Source: Galaxea fascicularis (taxonomy: Eukaryota; Cnidaria; Anthozoa; Scleractinia; Euphylliidae). From it: 64,000 nt of DNA. Positions 36,100 through 45,673 of this stretch are shown in pieces (the stretch's first letter is position 1; each line of letters starts with the position of its first letter). The notes below the pieces were generated by a model. It was given only the letters and a program-made list of their open reading frames with translations, searched no databases and was not told the DNA's origin. A program made the position numbers and the translations under genes. The stretch covers positions 7,299,185 through 7,363,184 of the forward strand of contig OX419339.1 of the NCBI GenBank assembly GCA_948470475.1, read 5' to 3'.

Positions 36100-36153
36100 A
36101 TAAATCAAAAACCAGCCAGTGGAAAAAGTCAAGAATTTGTGATGTTATAGACG

Positions 36154-36159
36154 ATAAAT
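36154..36159 (+). promoter_or_regulatory. Candidate poly(A) signal of gene F
   Basis: AATAAA within GATAAATAAAGAAG, about 55 bp after the gene F stop. Confidence 0.5.
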
Positions 36160-37534
36160 AAAGAAGACACTTCTCCACGTTTTAAGCCTTTGCCCTTTAC
36201 CAAACTTCAGATATTCGTCGAAATGTTTCGCAGAAATTTACAGAGCCCAGTATGAAAACGCCATCTTGGTGCACAGCTGTTGTTCACCAATATGACGGCC
36301 GGAAAATAATTTCAACAACTGGAACTTACTTTGGCTATCTGGGCGACTGATCATCAGTACTGAACAAACAGGTATTTCCACAAGCACTTTTCCTAATGCT
36401 TTAACTTCTAAAATAGCTCAAAATCATGAGATAAGTATACATTTTTCAAAAATCTCGATCGTAGCCTTGTGTCACGCGCCGCCATAACCCCGAAATTCAA
36501 AATGCTCTAGTTTCCAAACGAAGCAGACCATTGAGCTGTAAAATTGTAAACAGATATAGATTTATTACCTCTTATGCCTGATGAGGATAAAAACTTTCGT
36601 GGTTCTTTACTTTTGGATTTTAGAAAGTGATGACGTCACGTGAAAACGATCTATATTGAGTGGCACCTCAAATTTCGAGCAGCGAGGGATGTAGTCGGAC
36701 AAATTGGAAAACCAGTTATCTTACGGAGCACTTTGGCGTACGGTACAAAATACGGGATCAGAGTATTTTGCTTGTCAGAAACAGGAGAAGAGTAACAAAT
36801 CGGTTGGGTTCCTGAAAATGGCCAAAAGCCCTTTGGATGTCGTTGGAAAAGTCTGTTCACTACCCAGCTTTCAAGGAAAGATTGATAGGACAAGTGGCAA
36901 AAATTGGGAGACATTTTTTGAAGTTCACTATTTCAGTAACATGTGAATATAGAAATTGCAACTGATTGTGGTTTCTATTCTTATTATTCTACGAGTTTCG
37001 CAGCTTCAATGATATTAGTTAGCGGGAATTTTTTCACTTACAAATAACAGGGAGCTCAAATAGTTCGAATACCATGTTTCTATTAGTTTGGTGTTCATCA
37101 TAAAGTTTTAAAAAGTATATCTCCAATTTTATTTGGAAAGGGAATGGAGATGCGGCTCATCTCCAGTGTAATAACTCACAGCTAGCTGACGTAAAACAAA
37201 GAAAACAAAAGATATCATTGTTAACAACAAACCCACAACAAAACAAAAGTAAAAAAAAAAAAAGAAGACTACCTTAAAGAGGCTCAAATACACATCTTAA
37301 TTTTGTAGAAAGTTGCCTTAATTCGCCTTAAATCGCACAAAGTCGCCTTTATTAATTAAGTCGCCCACTTACGGCAACTTAGTCCCAGAGTAGGCCTAGC
37401 CGTAATAGGTGACTGGAGTAGGATCAGTCACTAAAAAACTTAGGGGTTTGCTTTGTTGAATGACTTCACTTCTTTTAGTGAGCGTCATAGGCATGCATAT
37501 GACAAAATTGCTTTACAAACTTGCTTTAATGTTC

Positions 37535-37693
37535 TTAAAGCCCTGGCAAACGAGGGCACACTGTTGCGGACACATTGTTGCTCATGATGTTTTTTGAGTG
37601 CGAATGTTGTGTCCATGCTGCACAAATGGGGAAACATTTGTGTCGGCAACAATGTGTCCCCAACAATGTGTCCTCGTTTGCCAGGGCCTTTAA
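37535..37693. mobile_element. MITE flanked by TTAA
   Basis: TTAAAGCCCTGGCAAACGAGG at the left is matched in inverse by CCTCGTTTGCCAGGGCCTTTAA at the right. TTAA at both edges (37535-37538 and 37690-37693) is the typical target of piggyBac-type elements. 159 bp, with a GTTGC/GCAACAATGTG-rich interior and no coding capacity. Confidence 0.85.
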
Positions 37694-37699
37694 GGTTAC

Positions 37700-38400
37700 T
37701 TCCCACCTTCGCGGATGCCTTTCGGCAATAAAATCGTACGCGCTCCAGTTCAAATAAAACCCTAACAAACTAATATCATAAGAAAGCTTAATAAATGTAC
37801 TTTGCGGAAAAAAAATACAATTTTAGCGAGGTTTTCTTTCAGGAAGTGTCAGGAGCCGTGAAAGAGCCATGAAAGAGCGTGAAACAGCCGAGGGTTCTTC
37901 TATTGAATTTATCGGCTATCGGATTACACAATACGAGCACAATGGCTGCACAGTCTTATTCACAAGGCATCAATCAATAAAAGTGTGTCGGGTTTTGCGA
38001 TATTCTGATTGGTTGTCTAGATATCCACATCTTAAGTTGGAGTATCTAAAAATGTGGGAGACGTGTTGCGTAAATCCCCGAGCGTAAATGGATGCGACGC
38101 GAAAAATATGTTAAATATCAACATTTCCCGACACACTTTGGTTCATCATTCTCTCTGGAATGTTCTGGCGAAATTCCTTGACAATCCGTCGAATCTGCAT
38201 ACCCTATAAATTCGCTCAAAGTGTATGTATTCCTCCCCAAAAAGCAAGATTTTCGCTTGTAAAGGTTTGTAAACAACTCGCACCACGTCTGGAGATTGTC
38301 ACGTTTTTTTCTAAATAACCCGGCCGCTTTATTTTTTTTTTTTGTGAACGCTAGATTCTTGGAGCATCATGCGTGCGAAGACATTAGCATCTTGGCCATG
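37700..38400. other. Intergenic stretch, nothing recognised
   Basis: No supported gene. A T run lies near 38331-38342. Confidence 0.35.
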
Positions 38401-38403
38401 TTC

Positions 38404-38545
38404 AGCTAAGCCTAAAACCGGAGTTCCACACTAAATTTTTTAATTTCATTTTTTACCTGCATTTAAACAAGCCTGTTTATCATATTAGTGTCATAAAAAG
38501 TAGTATGGAAAGGTGATGTGAGCCGTCAACATCGGTCATTATCTC
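38404..38545. repeat. Dispersed repeat R1, partial copy 3
   Basis: AAGCCTAAAACCGGAGTTCCAC, then a T-rich block and TAGTATGGAAAGGTGATGTGAG, aligns with the first 140 bp of R1 copy 2 (TAGTATGGGAGGATGACGTG). Confidence 0.6.
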
Positions 38546-38549
38546 TGAT

Positions 38550-39368
38550 TTCAGTTTGCAGGTCAAACCGGGACGACGTAATAGTTAAAGGAACAGTATC
38601 CCGATTCTGCGCATGCTCAGAGTTTTGATATTTGTTCATCCTATTATTTTACATATCCATTTGCTCAGACGGTTGAAATTTTATTGTTCGATTATATTTC
38701 GTTCCCATTAGGTTTCGTTTTCTTTTGGGGTTATTTCCAATGCTGTTGGACGGACCTTCGCGCGGAGGAAAGCGCTATGGCGCTGGTCGAAGGCTATTTT
38801 CTCCTGGTAGCTTTCAGAAAAGCTCAGAAAACTTGGACAAGAAGAGGCAGTCGTGGAATTCAAAGAACAGGAGAATGTTTATAAAGAACGAGATCCACGA
38901 TACATAGAAAAGAAAGAAGACTTTAAATTGATTTTACGAAACCAGGAAAGATGTTACAGGACGGTAAATCGTGTTTTTAAAGTTCGATTTTCTTATTGAG
39001 ACTTGCTTGACTGACCATTTGAGGTGAAATAGTGTAACGGTTGTTTTTTGGCTCAGAAAGTCGTGTTATTTACGATGGAGTGATGGCTTTCAACAGAGGC
39101 GAAGCATGTGTGAATACGGCGTTTTTGTGCCCACGCTTCCAAGGAAATCGAAAGTTTTTCGCTCCTAAAACTCGCCTAGCAACAAAATTATTGATGATTC
39201 CAATAAAATTTTTGGCTGGAAGAGCTCTTTATTTATTATTTTCTCTTCGGAAAGCGAAGTCTAGACCTTTTGTGTATAGGGGTGGTTTCGTGCAATACTT
39301 AAAGGGACCCTCATGTCTAAAGAAAATCGTTAATTTAAACATTTAAGTCAATTTACTGAAAATGTTGA
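38550..39368. other. Intergenic stretch, no gene recognised
   Basis: Several overlapping frames of 60-100 codons exist (38684-39346) but lack signal peptides, domains and splice or promoter context. Confidence 0.35.
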
Positions 39369-39790
39369 TTTATTATGTGGCTACAATAGTACGCGCACTC
39401 TGATTGGCTTCTGAGCTGGCAAGATTTTTCTTATAATGACCGGGCATTATGAAAACACTTGTAAACACAGGTCAGTGTGTTTTTTTAAATTTTAAATGGT
39501 TAAACTTGCCATAGGTCTCGACGTAATAAAGACGAAATTGTCTCATTGCCGAAGAAACTGTGTCCTGTGGTTTCGATTGCATCGCCAGGTTCGTTTCGGT
39601 TCAGTGAACACGACGGATGACCTCTTGCACTTTCAATTCAAGCCGGTGTTGAAAATTACCTCCGGTGTCTTAATTGTATTCTTTTTAAGAATAGCGCTAA
39701 AAAGGCCATGCAAAAATACCTTAATACATCAAGGCCTGAGATTTCCCTGTCATGAGATTTCCCTGTAATGACCTCACTCTCGGTTAATAA
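39369..39790. mobile_element. MITE-like element, copy 2 (opposite orientation to 9307-9789)
   Basis: It starts with TTTATTATGTGGCTAC followed by CGCGCACTCTGATTGGCT and ends with CTGTAATGACCTCACTCTCGGTTAATAAG. These are the inverse of the right and left ends of the 9307-9789 element. Only one arm of the palindromic end is kept. Confidence 0.65.
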
Positions 39791-40485
39791 GTGGTATTTA
39801 ATGGACATAATTATGATCTATTTTGAAGGACAAATCCTCAGAGACTACTATGCTTTGAAGACTTTGAGATCAGTATTCCGAAAGTTCTAAATGATTTCTC
39901 ACCAAAGGATATAAAGTCCTCTCTGTCACAGTCTAATTGAGGCAGTTGAAGCAATCAGACGGCGATCGAAACAAACCTGCATTTTGTGACTCAAACTCTA
40001 TAAGTTTTTGGATCAGGGTTAGTATGACAGTGGTGCATGTATAATTAATGTAGGCGGCTGTGTGGAAATCTCTCCGTTGCCTTTCTTGTTGGAAAAGCCG
40101 GTTATAATTGGATCATAAATGGTTCAACGAAAATCAGAGTCAAGTTGGTCTAAAAACGCCGGCCAAACCCTCCAAAATTTAAGTGCCCAAATTAATTTTG
40201 TTAATTTTTAATTTGGGGTAGATAGATAAACTCACCAATCATGGATACCGGCAAATAAGGCTGGAAGAACGTCTCCACAGACAGAGTTTAAGAAATTCTG
40301 GGTTTACTATATTGCATGTTTCAAAATACTGTAGATGAAAGGCCAAATAAAACTCCCAGTCATTATAATTTATATGAAGCGCAGGTAGTCTTTTTCCAAG
40401 CATTGTGCCCTCATTGCGATAAATGATCCCGAATTTGGTTAGTACTAGATCCAAGAAGTCCCAGTTAACGTTATAACTAAAGCAG
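39791..40485. other. Intergenic stretch, nothing recognised
   Basis: No gene or clear repeat. Confidence 0.35.
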
Positions 40486-41612
40486 GCGGCACACTAGGCG
40501 ATTTTATACGCCGAAGAGAGAGTTTCTAAAAAGAAGTTTTAAATACAGTGACCTGATGCTTTGGAACCAACTCGCAAATGAAGCTTAAATAGCGGAATCA
40601 ATATACACATTTAATAAATATATTAAAACGTAATTGGGTCATGCCATACTACATAGCTTTGTGTTAGTCCTAACTATCCTAGATTTTTAATACTTAGTTT
40701 ATAATTGTTAGTTTTCGTTCTTAGCCGAGTTTTTGTAGTTTTAGATTTACCATAGTATTAATCATGTTTTATCAGTTTTAGTCTGTCTGTAAAAACACGC
40801 CCTCCATGGAAACCAGATAAGTGTTGTTGGGGCTAGCGTGTTTCTTTGATTTAGATAAAGTGTACTAAGTGTACCCTACCCATCGCGGCGATTTTTTGAT
40901 CGCCAGAGAAACTCGCGAGAGAATTTCGCAGTTGATCAGGCAGTGGGCACACTTGGCGATTTTCCTCGCCGATCGCGGCGATTTTTTCTCCCAGGCTCCA
41001 AGCATCGTTGCCGTCCGCCATCTTGAAAAGTCATGTGCTAAAAATCGCCCAACCGCGAAGGCGATTTTATACTTATACTCGGGCACGCCGCGAATGCTGG
41101 CGAATTTAATCGTCGATATCTGACATGCCAGATACCGTCGATTTTACACGCCGATCTCGGCGATCGGCGAAAATCGCTATCGCTGCACCGGGCACACTAG
41201 GCAATTTTCGCCGATCGCCGCGATCGGCGTATAAAATCGCCCAGTTTGTCATCCCCTTAAAGCCGGCGACCCCCTCAAAGCTGGCGATTTTGATCGCCAG
41301 CGAAAATCGCGAGCGAATTTCGCCGTGTATTGACGCGGGCAAACTTTGCGATTCTCTTCGCCGATCACGGAGATTTACCACACTAATTTTGTTCCCAGGC
41401 TCCAAGCATCGTTGCTTTCCGCCATTTTGAAAAGTCATGTGATAAAAATCGTCCAACCTGATTGGTTAACTGATCTAGCGATTCGCAGTGATCGGCGTAG
41501 AAAATCGCAGGAACGGGCACACTAACATGCCAGATACTGGGCACACTAGGCGATTTTCGCCGATCGCGGTGATCGGCGTATACTGAATCGCCTAGTGTGT
41601 CACCCCCTTAAG
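40486..41612. repeat. Nested cluster of CGATCGGCG inverted-repeat elements
   Basis: The outer ends read GGCACACTAGGCGATTTTAT (about 40492) and, in inverse, AATCGCCTAGTGTG (about 41587). Within, GGGCACACTAGGCGATTTTC, CGCCGATCGCGGCGATCGGCG and GTATAAAATCGCC recur in both orientations. A block with CCCAGGCTCCAAGCATCGTTG then CGCCATnTTGAAAAGTCATG occurs twice (about 40990 and 41395), so at least two full copies plus fragments are stacked. Open frames on both strands are by-products. Confidence 0.75.
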
Positions 41613-42646
41613 GTTCTTGACTATGCGATATCTTCCGGCTGCAGAAACTGGTTATATATCAAAATTAAACCTGCTTCTGCCCCTTTCAATTCTTAAAACG
41701 TGTTTATTGGCTTTTTCGCCAACCGGAGAGCTTGTTCATGATGTTATGGAGGCCCGGTACCTTAATGGCATCCTAAAGATGGATTTTCCGTTTCAATGAG
41801 AAAAGATTTTGGGATTGAATGAAACCCATAGTCTGGACAGTTATTTTACTCAAACTTCTTCCACGCGTTGTCGTCTCATTTTCAGTTGTTTACTGTGATA
41901 GAGTAGTGTGATGTAAAGTTACCACAGTAAAGGCAAATTTGAATTATGTTAATTAGCTACAACCATTTGCAAAATTGTTGAGACATTCGCAATCAAAAAC
42001 GTCTCTTCTTCCTCTAAAACGCTGCTGCTAACAAATCTGTGAGATAGATTACACACCCCCTCCTTCTCCCCCTTTCAAAGTTGTTCCTCAAAGTTTCGAG
42101 CATGGTGTTGCATTGTTAACAACTTTGATGAGAGGGGCAGGGGGAGGGAAAGCGGAAGATCATGGAAACGTCATTCAAGGCCAAATGGCGTACAGTGTCT
42201 CAAGTATTTTTGCAACTCGTTGTAGCTAATGAAAGGTAAATGAACTGACTTTCGTCTTTCTGATAAAGTGGATAGATTTGTTTACTTGTTTATAATTCAC
42301 CTAGAACAAGTATACACTAGAAAACGATAATTGAACAGTATACTGTGATGTCGGCTTTCACGGAACTCTTTTGGATTGTGAGGAGTTTTATCCGCGTAGC
42401 ACGAGTCTATATTAATTTGAGTCATATGAAATTTTTGGTTTGTTTTAATTGCTGTGTGATAATAATGCACCAATGGTACATTAACAGCAACATATGATTC
42501 TTTTTTTTTCCTGCATTGGTTCGCTGCTGCTTTTCAAAGAAGTGAACAATAAGTATGCCCTCGTGCCTCTCTTTGTTTCTTCTGCTGGGGAAGGTGTCTT
42601 CCAGGTCAAGATAGTTCCGAAAAATCAAACATCAATAAGTTTCTCT
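41613..42646. other. Intergenic stretch, nothing recognised
   Basis: No supported gene. Confidence 0.35.
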
Positions 42647-42942
42647 GAGTAATGCATATGAAAGAAATACTGCGGATATGAAATCAAATGAAGAATGATC
42701 GTCGCAGTTGTGATTGCAATTTTTACAATTGCGTAAAGAAGCCTGAAAAAAATTCAGGACTTCAACGGGGATTGAACCCGTGACCTCGCGATTCCGGTGC
42801 GATGCTCTACCAACTGAGCTATAAAGCCAGTTGTGATCGCAATTTTTACAATTGTAAAAATTGCGATCGCACCCGCGACGATCATTCTTCATTTGATTTC
42901 ATATCCGCAGTTCACATATAATTTCTTTCATATGTATTACTC
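42647..42942. mobile_element. Inverted-repeat element carrying a tRNA-like sequence
   Basis: GAGTAATGCATATGAAAGAAAT at the left is matched in inverse at the right edge (TTTCATATGTATTACTC). The inner arms with CTGCGGATATGAAATCAAAT and GAAGAATGATCGTCGC are also inverted copies of each other, as are AATTTTTACAATTG words nearer the centre. The centre is the tRNA-like sequence 42758-42828. Sequence continuing to about 43012 (CTTTCACGGGAAAATATG then GACCAGCTCCCAACGTTG) looks like part of the same repeat family. Confidence 0.7.
42758..42828 (-). repeat. tRNA-like sequence (SINE head or captured tRNA), degenerate
   Basis: Read on the minus strand it folds as a 71-nt tRNA. The 7-bp acceptor stem is GGCTTTA/TGAAGTC with two G-U pairs, the D-stem is GCTC/GAGC with loop AGTTGGTA (A-box TAGCTCAGTTGG), and the T-arm is ACGGG/CCCGT with loop TTCAATC (B-box). 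The anticodon stem has one mismatch (TCGCA/CGCGA), and loop position 33 is C instead of the invariant U, so it is unlikely to be a working tRNA. The frame through it, with YSSVGRASHRNREV, is a familiar false protein from such repeats. Confidence 0.7.
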
Positions 42943-43014
42943 ACTTACATATCTTTCACGGGAAAATATGAACCCAAAATTGACCAGCTCCCAACGTTGC
43001 TGGTAAATACCCTA

Positions 43015-43875
43015 TTGCAACTGAACTGTTATCCACGAGATGTCGTTAATCGCAGGAAGAAATACCAGTGGCGGTAGTGGTTTAGGAGAGGTGTCTAAGC
43101 TGCTTATTTGACAAAAAGCATAAATAGGTCTCAGACTTCCCACTGTCGGGCCTTAACACAGGTCTCTCCATGATTCAGTTGTCAGGACATTATCTATCTG
43201 AGATGTTAAATGCGACATTCATGCAGTCGTCAGTAAAGATAACTACGCATGCAAAACTTGCACCTATGCCAAACATGTGTCAATTACGTTCTTGGCCACT
43301 AAAAAAGGCATAAGTTCCCGTAAATATTTTGAAAACACAACGCATTAATGTTGTTCTATTGTCTTTGATGTTTTTAGGCTCTGCAAGATCAGTGAAAATT
43401 CGTGCTTGTATATTGTATATCTTCAATATAACATATTAGTAGAACTTTGTCTCAATATTCAGATCTATCATGACATTCATCAGTTACGTTAAAGACATAC
43501 CAGTCTGATATTTTCACGAGGTGGATAACCAACAAGGCTTAAAACAAGAAACATTGCTAGATTTAGTTGGAATGGAATGGCCATATAAGCTGCTGAACAG
43601 GAAAATAAGGGAGCTGTGCGGTCACAATATTGATTGGAACAACAACCAGGTAACCGTTGCATTGTAATTTTTGATCAGCAATTTGCTTCTCTACAGCTGA
43701 CTCTTCTTAACACTTGGATTTAGTGGCCATCTTCAGAATCTGTTTTGGCTTTCATTTGATTGCCACAGTTCCTAATTCCTAATTTTGGGGAGAAGGGCAG
43801 AATTTTCGATCTTGTAAAGCATGGAGTTTAGCGTTACCATATATTAATGACATCAGTCATTGCTCGGCCTACGTG
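43015..43875. other. Intergenic stretch, nothing recognised
   Basis: No gene. The junction with the LINE that follows is not sharp by eye. Confidence 0.35.
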
Positions 43876-45104
43876 GGTCAGCTCTTCAATGGTTTTGATC
43901 ATATCCTATCTGAGAGGTCGATCGCAATAAATTACAATTAATGGTGCTCTTTCCGAAAAGTTTGACCTAGAATGTGGGGTGCCTCAGGGTTCATGCCTTG
44001 GTCCCCTACTTTTACTATCTATGCTAGCAAACTTTTCAGTATAATAAATCTCACCTGTCGTCTGCACACTCGTACGCAGATGATACTCAATTATACTTGT
44101 CATTTCGCCCATTAGAGGGTACGTCTGAAGCTGAGGCGCTAGATGCTATGGAGAACTGCATCGCGGATGTTTGTTCATGGATGATTAATGATAAGTTGAT
44201 GTTAAACGATGATAAGACTGAGTTTCTGGTGATCGGCACGAGCAAGCAGCTATCAAAAGTGTCTGTCGGTAGTATTAGGGTTGGAGACGTTGATGTAATC
44301 CCCGTACACTCGGCGAAAAATCTGGGTTCCTCGTTCGACTCGCGCATGGATATGGCAACACATATAACAAGGACCTGTGGTAGCGCATTCTTTTGTCTGT
44401 ATAATATCCGACACATACGAAAATACCTCACTAGGGAATGTACTGAGAAACTGATTCATGCATTCATAACTCCTCTATGGAGTTCCTGACCATCATATGC
44501 AAAAGCTCCAACGTGTCATGAACGCCAGTGCGCGATTAATCTTCTGCGCACCTAAACACTGTCATATTACGCTTTTCCTAGAAACTTCACTGGCTGCCTA
44601 TCCGACTACGTGTCGAGTTCAAAATCCTTTTGATCACCTTTAAAGTTCTCCAGGGCTCAGCTCCTAAATATCTCATTGATTTAATTTCCGTCTTACGTCC
44701 GCCATCCAGTTATGTTTTACGACGACATAACAAGGGAATTCTTCTGAGCAACCCAAAGCGTTTTACAAAAGTTACCGTGGGGATCGATCCTACATGGCTT
44801 CAGCGCCACGGCTTTGGAACAGTCTTCCCGTAGTCATTAGATCTGCTTGCTCCACAAGTGATTTTAAACAGAAACTTAGGACATTTTTATCCAGCAAGGC
44901 ATTTTGTTAGTGCAATTATTTTATATTTACATTTTTACAGTTTTTCTGTAAATTACTTTGCTAATTGTAAATAGTGTAGTTTTAGTCTTTTTGATTCCAT
45001 AGTAATTGTAAATAGACTTTTTTATTTTTATTTTTATTTTTTTGATTTATTATAATGTCTGTCATGCGCATTTGATTATTCTTATGGAAAATGCGCAATA
45101 CAAA

Positions 45105-45106
<2 letters not shown>
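43876..45106 (+). pseudogene. 5'-truncated non-LTR retrotransposon (CR1/L2-like)
   Basis: The sequence begins inside the reverse transcriptase (frames giving FDLECGVPQGSCLGP around 43960), then shows the catalytic SYADDTQLYLSF at about 44075-44110. A continuous frame to 44489 follows with CSWMINDKLMLNDDKTEF, NLGSSFDSRMDMATHI and RHIRKYLTRECTEKLIHAF. Later fragments (FKVLQGSAPKYLIDLI near 44640) lie in other frames. Stops and frameshifts make it inactive, although YADD itself is intact. The 3' end leads into a (TTA)n tail, typical for this class of element in cnidarians. Confidence 0.85.

Positions 45107-45157
<51 letters not shown>
45107..45157. repeat. (TTA)n tail of the LINE
   Basis: About 17 TTA units directly after ATGCGCAATACAAATATT, the 3' simple-repeat tail of the preceding retrotransposon. 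Confidence 0.85.
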
Positions 45158-45513
45158 GTTATACATGAGTGCAAGATCGAGGCACCTGCTACATTACATA
45201 TCGCACTCGTCCCCTCCCTCTCTGTCAAAGGCAATAAATGTATAGTGTACTTACACCGAAATCAAAACTGAAAATATTCTTTGAAGTCAATATTTTCTGA
45301 CCTTTCTCCTAATATCAAAGAAGCACTGTGCAATATTGACTGATAACTATGCAAAGTCCATAAAAGAACGGCAAATCATTATGCTTTACTTCGGCCATAT
45401 AACTATAGACGTTTTACACCGCCAATCCTGAAACAGTCCCCGTGGGTAGAACGGCTTCTCATATCTAAGAGCCTGTTTACACGGAGGGAGGGTGCCCGGC
45501 TAACCAAGCTACC

Positions 45514-45518
45514 CTGGG
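45514..45518. repeat. Target-site duplication, left copy (CTGGG)
   Basis: CTGGG directly precedes the 5' LTR and is repeated directly after the 3' LTR (50048-50052). A 5-bp duplication is usual for Ty3/gypsy integrases. Confidence 0.9.
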
Positions 45519-45651
45519 TGTAGTGTACTGCTGGGAACTGGGACGAGTACATCCGGGCATAAGGAGGAGGCGTAGAGACGTGGAAGCCATGATGGCCTAC
45601 TTAGTGTAACGTAGTGAACTTAGTGTTGATTGTGTGTGCCAAAACACTACA
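45519..45651 (+). repeat. 5' LTR (133 bp)
   Basis: It begins TGTAGTGT and ends ACACTACA, an 8-bp perfect inverted end that includes TG...CA. By eye it is identical over its full length to the 3' LTR. At 133 bp it is unusually short for a gypsy LTR. Confidence 0.95.
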
Positions 45652-45652
45652 T

Positions 45653-45670
45653 TGGCGACGAGGACGGGAT
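45653..45670 (+). other. Primer-binding site
   Basis: TGGCGACGAGGACGGGAT begins one base after the LTR. TGGCGAC would pair with a tRNA 3' end of the type GTCGCCA; the exact tRNA was not determined. Confidence 0.65.
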
Positions 45671-45673
45671 AAA

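Larger units (their letters stand above)
35552..37396. mobile_element. 1.85-kb segment bounded by inverted repeats, enclosing gene F
   Basis: GGCCTACTCTGGGACC at 35552 is matched in inverse by GTCCCAGAGTAGGCC ending at 37396. The similarity continues inward in weaker form: CGCCTTAAAAATCGCCTTAAG at the left, and TCGCCTTTATT, CGCCTTAAAT and CCTTAATTCGCC words at the right. This fits a non-autonomous DNA element or two oppositely oriented copies of one. No transposase frame is present. Gene F lies inside. Confidence 0.55.

Noticed and set aside
42758..42828. Functional tRNA gene
   Set aside because: U33 is replaced by C and the anticodon stem has a mismatch; it lies in a repeat. Called as tRNA-like only.
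42632..42892. Open frame with YSSVGRASHRNREVTGS-type sequence
   Set aside because: This is the translation of the complementary strand of a tRNA-like repeat, a common false protein in databases.
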